Source of the DNA: Leptotrichia sp. oral taxon 498
Lineage (GTDB): Bacteria > Fusobacteriota > Fusobacteriia > Fusobacteriales > Leptotrichiaceae
NCBI RefSeq assembly: GCF_002240055.1
Contig: NZ_CP016753.1
Coordinates: 1,426,001 to 1,490,000, forward strand
Reading direction: 5' to 3'
Length of the DNA: 64,000 nt
The notes under the pieces were generated by a model that saw only the letters and a list, made by a program, of their open reading frames with translations, searched no databases and was not told where the DNA came from. The position numbers and the translations under genes are program-made. Position 1 is the first letter of the stretch. Each line of letters begins with the position of its first letter. Shown piece by piece: positions 57,950 to 64,000 of the stretch.

Positions 57950-58303
57950 AAATATTGATTTTTTAAAATAAAAATTTTAAAATATTGAAATTTTCCTTAA
58001 AAAAGGATTTTTAAAGGTTGAGTGAAAACTTTTTGATGGGAAAAATTCAAATGAAATGTATAATATTGAACTAAAACAATATATTTCATAAAAAATGACA
58101 TTTACTCTTGCATATTTTATCCATATATTAGAAAAAATATTTATATTTGATACTAGATGTGGTATAATAATTAAAATATGTAAAACGTTATCAAAAATTA
58201 ATAAATTTATTTAAGAATTTTTTTCAAAAGATAGGAATTTTTTGCTATAATAGAATTGAGAGTGAAAACAAATTTAATTAAAAATTTGAAAGGAAAGTAA
58301 AAA
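57950..58303. other. AT-rich intergenic region before rapZ
   Basis: No gene was seen. A TATAAT at about 58245 with a weak upstream -35 is the most likely rapZ promoter, and other AT-rich -10-like stretches occur at 58060 and 58160. No structured element was recognised. Confidence 0.5.
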
Positions 58304-59182
58304 ATGGAAGAAATAAAAAAAGAACTTATTATAATAACAGGAATGAGTGGAGCTGGGAAATCGGAAGTAATTAACTTTTTTGAAGACAGAGAGTATTTTT
58401 GTATTGACAATTTTCCTATAAATCTTTTTCAATATTTGAATGAAATTTTCTTAAGCAGCAAAAAAAGAAATAAAGTTGCTGTTGTGATAGATGTGAGAAA
58501 TCAGGAATTTATGGAACAGCTTACAGAGCAGTTGAAAATATTAGACGAAGAAGAAATATCCCATACGATGATTTATTTGGATGCAAGAAACGATGTGCTG
58601 CTTAGCAGATATGAGTTGTCCCGAAGAAAACATCCGTTAAATTTGTACGATACTTTGCTTTCTAATATAAAGGCAGAGCGAAAAATGCTTAAAAATTTTA
58701 TGTCTTTAGCGGATTTGGTAATTGATACCAGCACTCTTAAAGTAAAAGATTTACAAAAACTTTTGGAAAAAGAGTTTTCAGGAAAATTGAAAAAAATAAA
58801 TATAAATTTAACTTCGTTTGGATTTAAGTATGGAATACCGCTAGATTTACATTTGATGTTTGATGTGAGATTTCTTCCGAATCCTTATTATATTGATAAT
58901 TTAAAGAAAAAAACTGGAAATCATATAGATGTTCAAAATTATGTGATGGGACTTTCTGAAAGTCAAAAATTTTATGAGATGCTATTGCAAATGCTTATTT
59001 ATTTGATACCTTGCTATGAAAAAGAAGGAAAATCACATCTTAGAATAGGAATAGGATGTTCGGGAGGGCAGCACCGTTCTGTAACTTTTGTAAATAAACT
59101 TTTTGAAGATCTTACAAAAAGAGAAGATTATAAAATTGGTAAATACCATAGGGAAGTTGGGGAAAAAACAGAAATTGAATAA
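58304..59182 (+). CDS. rapZ: RNase adapter / nucleotide-binding protein RapZ (YvcJ)
   Basis: The 292-residue protein has the P-loop ITGMSGAGKSEVINFFEDRE, a DIRNQ-like VVIDVRNQEFM, and the C-terminal FKYGIPLDLHLMFDVRFLPN, GCSGGQHRSVTFV. RapZ binds GlmZ-type small RNAs in Enterobacteria and YvcJ has nucleotide-hydrolysing activity in Bacillus; in Fusobacteriota the target is unknown. AAAGGA lies before its start. Confidence 0.93.
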   Translation: MEEIKKELIIITGMSGAGKSEVINFFEDREYFCIDNFPINLFQYLNEIFLSSKKRNKVAVVIDVRNQEFMEQLTEQLKILDEEEISHTMIYLDARNDVLLSRYELSRRKHPLNLYDTLLSNIKAERKMLKNFMSLADLVIDTSTLKVKDLQKLLEKEFSGKLKKININLTSFGFKYGIPLDLHLMFDVRFLPNPYYIDNLKKKTGNHIDVQNYVMGLSESQKFYEMLLQMLIYLIPCYEKEGKSHLRIGIGCSGGQHRSVTFVNKLFEDLTKREDYKIGKYHREVGEKTEIE

Positions 59183-59351
59183 ATTTTATAATAAAAAATT
59201 CGGATTAAAATTTAAAATTAAATTTTAGTTGTGGTTTTGTAAAAAATTTTTTTAAAATAAAAAATGAAAAAATTTGATATTTTTTAGTGAAGAAATCGGG
59301 GGATTATCTGGGAATGAAATAAGTTTATTTGAAAAATTGGAAAGGCAAAAG

Positions 59352-61133
59352 ATGGAAGAGATAACTTCACCTGTAAGATATAAGGATATTCCTAAAAATC
59401 CTGGAGTTTATTTGATGAAAAATTCTCGGGGGAAAATAATTTACGTCGGAAAAGCAAAAAATTTGCAAAACAGGGTAAAGTCATATTTTATGAATATTAA
59501 GTCGCATAATGCGAAAACGCTGGAACTCGTGAAAAATATAAAAGATATTGAGTTTTTTATTTGTAAAACTGAAGTTGAAGCGCTTATTTTGGAAAATAAT
59601 CTTATAAAGAAAAATATGCCAAAATATAATATTTTGTTAAAAGATGAGAAAACTTATCCATACATAAAATTTACAAAAGAAAAATTCCCTAAAATAGAAG
59701 TCGTGAGAAGTACAAGAAAATTAAATGAAAATGCAAAATATTTTGGACCATATCCAATGGGAATTTATTTTGCGCTAAAGTCTTTGATAAAGATATTTCC
59801 TGTAAGGGATTGTGCTAGAAATATGGACAAAGTAACTAAACCATGTTTAAAATATCATATGAAAACTTGTCCTGCTCCCTGTAAATTTAAAAATATTTCT
59901 TCTGAGTACAATACAAATGTTAAAAATTTTCAAAATTTTCTTTCTGGAAATAGTGATGAAGTATTAAAAAGGCTAGAAAATAAAATGAATGAGCTAAGCC
60001 AGAATATGGAATTTGAGCGGGCAATTGTCGAGCGGGAAAAAATAACCGTATTAAAGAAAATGCTGCAAACTCAGATTATTGAATACAGCCGTGAAATAGA
60101 TGAAGATATATTTGTATTTACACAAAAACTGGAAAATATATTTTTGTGCGTGTTAAATGTGCGGGATGGTAAGATTATTGGGAAAAATCATATTGTTATA
60201 AAAGAAGTCGCAGGAAATCAAGAAAATATTTTTGAGCGCCTGATTACAGCTTATTATGAAAAAAGAAATATTCCAAAAAATATTATTTCTGATGAAAAAT
60301 ATTTGGAAAAGGAAGAACTTATTAAAGAATGGGCTAAAATTGAGAAAAAGAAGGAAATTAAGATGTATTTTCCAAAAATTCAAAGTCGCAGAAAACAGCT
60401 TTTGGAAATGGGATATTTGAACTTGGATGAAGAAGTGGAAAAGTTTTTCAGAAAAAAACGGTTAGTGCATGAAGGATTGTTAAATTTAAAAAGAAAACTT
60501 AGATTAAAAAAAATGCCACATAGGATTGAATGCTTTGATATTTCCAATATTCAGGGAGTTGATGCTGTTGCTGCGATGACAGTTGCGATTGATGGAGAAG
60601 TTACGCCAAAGGAATACAGACATTTTAAGATTACAGTAAAAGATACGCCAGATGACTTTGCTATGATGAGAGAGGCTCTTACAAGAAGATATTCTAAATT
60701 AGGCATGGAAGAATTGCCTGATTTGATTTTAATTGATGGGGGAAAAGGACAGCTGGGAATTGCGGTAGATGTTTTGGAAAAATTGAAAAAATTTGAATAT
60801 TTGGATATAATCAGTATTGCAAAAAGAGAAGAAGAAATTTTTAAAAGTTATGAGAGTGAGCCATATATTTTTGAGAAAAGCGATGAAACTTTGAAAATTT
60901 TACAAAGACTTAGAGATGAATCACATAGATTTGGAATAACGCACCACAGAAAATTGCGAAGTAAAAGAAATGTTAAAAGTGCGCTAGATAGTATTTTGGG
61001 AATTGGACCGAAAAGAAAAAAAGAATTGATTAAAAAATTTGGATTAATAAAAAATATAAAAAATGCGAAAATTGAAGAACTTATGGAAGTTGTTCCAGAA
61101 AATGTGGCAATTTTGATTAAAGAAAAACTGTAA
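59352..61133 (+). CDS. uvrC: Excinuclease ABC subunit C
   Basis: The 593-residue DNA repair nuclease has an N-terminal GIY-YIG domain (GVYLMKNSRGKIIYVGKAKN), a UVR motif (NKMNELSQNMEFERAIVERE), an RNase H-like endonuclease part (ECFDISNIQGVDAVAAMTVA, DLILIDGGKGQLGIA), and C-terminal helix-hairpin-helix motifs (LDSILGIGPKRKKELIKKFG). The start at 59352 follows GGAAAGG; an upstream in-frame start at 59274 would add 26 residues without a good site. Confidence 0.95.
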   Translation: MEEITSPVRYKDIPKNPGVYLMKNSRGKIIYVGKAKNLQNRVKSYFMNIKSHNAKTLELVKNIKDIEFFICKTEVEALILENNLIKKNMPKYNILLKDEKTYPYIKFTKEKFPKIEVVRSTRKLNENAKYFGPYPMGIYFALKSLIKIFPVRDCARNMDKVTKPCLKYHMKTCPAPCKFKNISSEYNTNVKNFQNFLSGNSDEVLKRLENKMNELSQNMEFERAIVEREKITVLKKMLQTQIIEYSREIDEDIFVFTQKLENIFLCVLNVRDGKIIGKNHIVIKEVAGNQENIFERLITAYYEKRNIPKNIISDEKYLEKEELIKEWAKIEKKKEIKMYFPKIQSRRKQLLEMGYLNLDEEVEKFFRKKRLVHEGLLNLKRKLRLKKMPHRIECFDISNIQGVDAVAAMTVAIDGEVTPKEYRHFKITVKDTPDDFAMMREALTRRYSKLGMEELPDLILIDGGKGQLGIAVDVLEKLKKFEYLDIISIAKREEEIFKSYESEPYIFEKSDETLKILQRLRDESHRFGITHHRKLRSKRNVKSALDSILGIGPKRKKELIKKFGLIKNIKNAKIEELMEVVPENVAILIKEKL

Positions 61134-61163
61134 TTTTTGAAAATTTTAAAAGGAGGAAAAATT

Positions 61164-62225
61164 TTGAAAAAAGGAATAATTCTTATGCTTTTAGGCTGCA
61201 GTCTGATTAGTTTTTCAATGTTTGATAAAATAAAAAAAGAAATTAAATGGGCTAGTGAAGAAGAACCTAAATTTAAAAAAGTAAAAGTCAACATTGATGG
61301 AGAAGAAAAAATGCGAAAAGTGATTCCTGGAAGATATGAGATAAAATTATTTGAAATAACATATCCAAGTGATTTATTTGGGAAAAATAGATTTTTTAAT
61401 GAATTTAATACTTTTTTGAAGGGGATTGAGCCGATTAAAACGAAGAGCGGAGAGCCAAAAGTTGTAAATATAAGAGCAACTAGAAAATATTCGTTACTTT
61501 TAGAAAGCCGATTTTATGAAGAGATGCAGCAAATAAAAGAAGATCTTTTATCTGATGAAGAAAAAATCTTAGAACTTCCAGCGTCTTCATTGGAAGACTA
61601 TTATAGACAGCAATTGACTTCAATGTCAGGTAGAATGGGTGCAACTGAATACGCTGGAACTGATCAGGAATTTTTAAATAGACAAATTTATGTGTTATAT
61701 CAGCTTTTGGATAAACCTAAATTTAATCCAAACAATGTCTATTCTGAGCTGGACAAGGAGTTTTTGATTGAAGAGCTGAAAAAAAATCGGAAAGAAGTTG
61801 TTGAAAATTTTGAAAAGTCAAAAGTGGAATATTTTATAAAAGAAAGTTATGAAAATTCAGGAATTGGAAAGTTGCAAGATGACTCAATTTATAAGTTTGA
61901 TAAAGATGTTGTGATTTCGGATAAATTGGAAGATCAGGCAATTTTGCCAGAGATGGAAAAAAATGTCTATTTGACGGGCTTTCCTGAAAATATTATAGAA
62001 GAACTTGCAAAAAATAAGCTAAAGTTGAAAAGAACGCCGTTACTTTTGGAAAATAGTGATTATCATGGGTATATGTTTAATGAAGATAACACAGTCGTGT
62101 TTATTGGTGGAAAGGAGCCGAAATATTATTACAAAGACTATAAAATTAATGTTGTGAAAAAACCAATTGAAGTTTTGGATTTGCTGAAAACTGATTCTAA
62201 TTACTATGTTTCAGATTTTTTCTAA
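61164..62225 (+). CDS. Putative lipoprotein
   Basis: The 353-residue protein starts at a TTG after AAAGGAGG. The leader MKKGIILMLLGCSLISFSMF has a lipobox-like LLGC at residues 9-12. The mature part is charged (KKIKKEIKWASEEEPKFKKV, DEKKILE-type helices) with no recognised domain. It follows uvrC by 30 bases. Confidence 0.6.
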   Translation: MKKGIILMLLGCSLISFSMFDKIKKEIKWASEEEPKFKKVKVNIDGEEKMRKVIPGRYEIKLFEITYPSDLFGKNRFFNEFNTFLKGIEPIKTKSGEPKVVNIRATRKYSLLLESRFYEEMQQIKEDLLSDEEKILELPASSLEDYYRQQLTSMSGRMGATEYAGTDQEFLNRQIYVLYQLLDKPKFNPNNVYSELDKEFLIEELKKNRKEVVENFEKSKVEYFIKESYENSGIGKLQDDSIYKFDKDVVISDKLEDQAILPEMEKNVYLTGFPENIIEELAKNKLKLKRTPLLLENSDYHGYMFNEDNTVVFIGGKEPKYYYKDYKINVVKKPIEVLDLLKTDSNYYVSDFF

Positions 62226-62271
62226 AAAATAAGTAAATTTTGTGAATGAAATAATTTTAACAGGAGGAAAA

Positions 62272-63810
62272 ATGAGTGATTATATTTTGGAAATGAAAAA
62301 TATTCGAAAGGAATTTTTGGGTGGAAAAATTGTTGCAAATGATGACATTACCTTGAAGGTTAAAAAAGGGGAAATTCACGCAATAGTTGGAGAAAACGGA
62401 GCTGGAAAGTCAACACTTATGAAAATATTAAATGGGCTTTATGCACCGACTTCAGGTGAGATTTTTTACAAAGGGAAAAAAACTGAAATAATTAGTCCAA
62501 CAATGGCAGCAAAACTTGGAATTGGAATGGTTTATCAGCATTTTATGCTAGTTGACACTTTAACGGTTGCAGAAAATATGGTGCTTGGATTTGAGCCAAA
62601 AAAAGACGGAATATTTTTTGACTTGAATAAAGCTAGGGAAAAAGTTCGGCAAGTTTCTGAAAAATATGGTTTAAATATTGATCCTGACGCAAAAGTTTCA
62701 GATTTATCGGTTGGAATTCAACAGAGAATAGAAATTTTGAAAGTTTTGTTTAAAGGAGCAGAACTTCTAGTATTTGATGAGCCAAGTGCCGTACTTACGC
62801 CGCAAGAAGTAAAAGAGCTTTATGAAATTATGAAAAATTTGGTAAAAGAAGGAAAAACTATAATCTTTATTTCGCATAAATTGCAGGAAGTGCTGGATTT
62901 GTCGGATAATATCACGGTTATCAGAAGAGGAAGCGATGTTGGAAGACTTGCAACAAGTGAAGCAACTAAAGAAAAAATTGCAAATCTTATGGTTGGAAGA
63001 GTCGTTTTGTTTGAAGTAAAGCGTCCTGAAGTAAAACTTGGGAATGTGCTTGTAAAAGTTGAACATTTAACTGTAAAAGATAAAAAGGGCGGAAAAGATG
63101 GAATTGAAAAAGTCAGCGATGTTTCTTTTGAAATAAGGGAAGGAGAAGTTCTAGGAATTGCAGGAGTTCAAGGAAATGGACAAACTGAGTTAATTGAAGC
63201 TCTGGCTGGGCTTGTAAAGATTGATGATGGAAAATATTCGATAGGAAATAAGAGTTTGGAAAATCAGACACCAAAGGAAATTAAAAACTCGGGATTTGCA
63301 CATATCCCAGAAGACAGACATAAAAGAGCCGCAATTGACAATTTTACCATGGAAGAAAATATGGCGCTTGGACTTCAAGATGAATATTCAAAAGGGTTTT
63401 TGATGAATTATGGAGAAATTGAAGCTAAAACTAAAAAATATATTGAAAAATATGATATTCGTCCGAATAATGGGAAAATTAAATTTGGCGGACTTTCTGG
63501 AGGAAATCAGCAAAAAGTTGTAGTTGCACGGGAATTAGAGCGGGAAAATAAGTTTATAATTGCGGCACAGCCAACCCGAGGAGTCGATATTGGTGCGATT
63601 GAAATGATACACAACACGATTTTGCAGGAAAAAACTAAAAAGAAAGCAATCTTGGTTGTTTCAGCTGAATTATCGGAAATAATGGCATTAAGCGATAGAA
63701 TTGCAGTTATGTATTCAGGAAAAATTGTAGGAATTTTGAACAGAAGTGAAGCAACAGCGGAAAAAATTGGGATATTAATGGCAGGAGGGAAATTAAATGA
63801 TGAAAAGTAA
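62272..63810 (+). CDS. ABC transporter ATP-binding protein, BmpA/Nup-type (two ATPase domains)
   Basis: The 512-residue protein has two ABC domains. The first shows GENGAGKSTLMKILNG and LSVGIQQRIEILK, the second GVQGNGQTELIEALAG and LSGGNQQKVVVAREL, and VFDEPSAVLTPQEV is the Walker B of the first. Length and arrangement match YufO/NupO, the ATPase of nucleoside or simple-sugar importers. AGGAGG at the start. It overlaps the permease gene. Confidence 0.9.
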   Translation: MSDYILEMKNIRKEFLGGKIVANDDITLKVKKGEIHAIVGENGAGKSTLMKILNGLYAPTSGEIFYKGKKTEIISPTMAAKLGIGMVYQHFMLVDTLTVAENMVLGFEPKKDGIFFDLNKAREKVRQVSEKYGLNIDPDAKVSDLSVGIQQRIEILKVLFKGAELLVFDEPSAVLTPQEVKELYEIMKNLVKEGKTIIFISHKLQEVLDLSDNITVIRRGSDVGRLATSEATKEKIANLMVGRVVLFEVKRPEVKLGNVLVKVEHLTVKDKKGGKDGIEKVSDVSFEIREGEVLGIAGVQGNGQTELIEALAGLVKIDDGKYSIGNKSLENQTPKEIKNSGFAHIPEDRHKRAAIDNFTMEENMALGLQDEYSKGFLMNYGEIEAKTKKYIEKYDIRPNNGKIKFGGLSGGNQQKVVVARELERENKFIIAAQPTRGVDIGAIEMIHNTILQEKTKKKAILVVSAELSEIMALSDRIAVMYSGKIVGILNRSEATAEKIGILMAGGKLNDEK

Positions 63811-64000
63811 TGAGATAAAATCAAAAATAATAGATTTTATTCCAACAATAGTTTCAGTTTTTATTGCTCTAATTATCGGTGGAATAATAATGATTTCAAA
63901 AGGATTAAATCCATTTGTGGCATATTTTGATATGGTAAAGGCAGCTTTTTATCAGAGTTCACCTCGTTCACCATTTTTTAGTGGACTTGCCAAAACTTTA
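63797..64000 (+). CDS. ABC transporter permease, 5' part only
   Basis: The first 68 codons of a permease (KIIDFIPTIVSVFIALIIGG, GLNPFVAYFDMVKAAFY) run off the window. It has a hydrophobic segment, and the typical YufP/NupP N-terminus. The gene overlaps the ATPase gene, and GGAGGG precedes the ATG. Confidence 0.85.
   Translation, partial: MMKSNEIKSKIIDFIPTIVSVFIALIIGGIIMISKGLNPFVAYFDMVKAAFYQSSPRSPFFSGLAKTL

Overview
The window is very AT-rich and densely coded. Host genes use strong AGGAGG-type ribosome binding sites, and the gene content (an argCJBD-F cluster, gmhA, rapZ, uvrC, a BmpA/Nup-type ABC transporter) together with codon use fits a Fusobacteriota genome. The Leptotrichia group is the most likely source; this is inferred from composition and gene style, not from a marker gene.

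Layout: (1) 1-12.2 kb is host chromosome: a beta-carbonic-anhydrase-like protein and a CinA-type MoaB domain on the minus strand, then LysR, GmhA and an arginine biosynthesis cluster (argC, argJ, argB, argD, a secreted protein, argF). A 26-codon Arg-rich leader peptide and two terminator-like hairpins precede argC and suggest ribosome-mediated attenuation. Next comes a decayed polymorphic-toxin locus: the remains of an ADP-ribosyltransferase toxin domain with two intact downstream genes that may be orphan immunity genes. (2) 12.17-57.52 kb is a complete-looking 45-kb myovirus-type prophage (Mu-like head, PBSX-like contractile tail). It is inserted in a DUF4291 gene whose two halves lie at 12006 and 57509 and join in frame when the phage is removed. 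(3) 57.5-64 kb returns to host: the 3' half of DUF4291, rapZ, uvrC, a lipoprotein and the start of an ABC transporter operon that runs off the end.

Prophage order: the integrase, an excisionase-like protein and a leftward early operon (YopX, RecT/Bet, DUF1351, YqaJ exonuclease, Rha) read leftward, with a strongly structured putative leader RNA at 19.2 kb. A promoter/repressor region lies at 20.8 kb. An accessory stretch runs from 21.4 to 24.7 kb. Rightward genes then encode a replication initiator with a candidate internal origin, a DnaC-type loader, RusA, a MazG-like protein and a second Rha. A Panacea/MazF-like toxin-antitoxin pair follows. A sigma-like late regulator precedes terminase, a portal-MuF-ADP-ribosyltransferase fusion with putative immunity genes, capsid, sheath, tube, frameshifted tail chaperone, tape measure, baseplate, tail fibre and lysis genes.

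The most striking system is at 52.0-54.0 kb. The tail-fibre gene is followed tail-to-tail by an oppositely oriented alternative fibre C-terminus. The two cassettes are bounded by short inverted repeats placed so that inversion swaps the C-terminus in frame, and a tyrosine recombinase gene begins 41 bases downstream. I read this as a recombinase-driven host-range switch. A second highlight is the 922-residue portal/MuF/ADP-ribosyltransferase protein, which places a toxin domain on a head protein.
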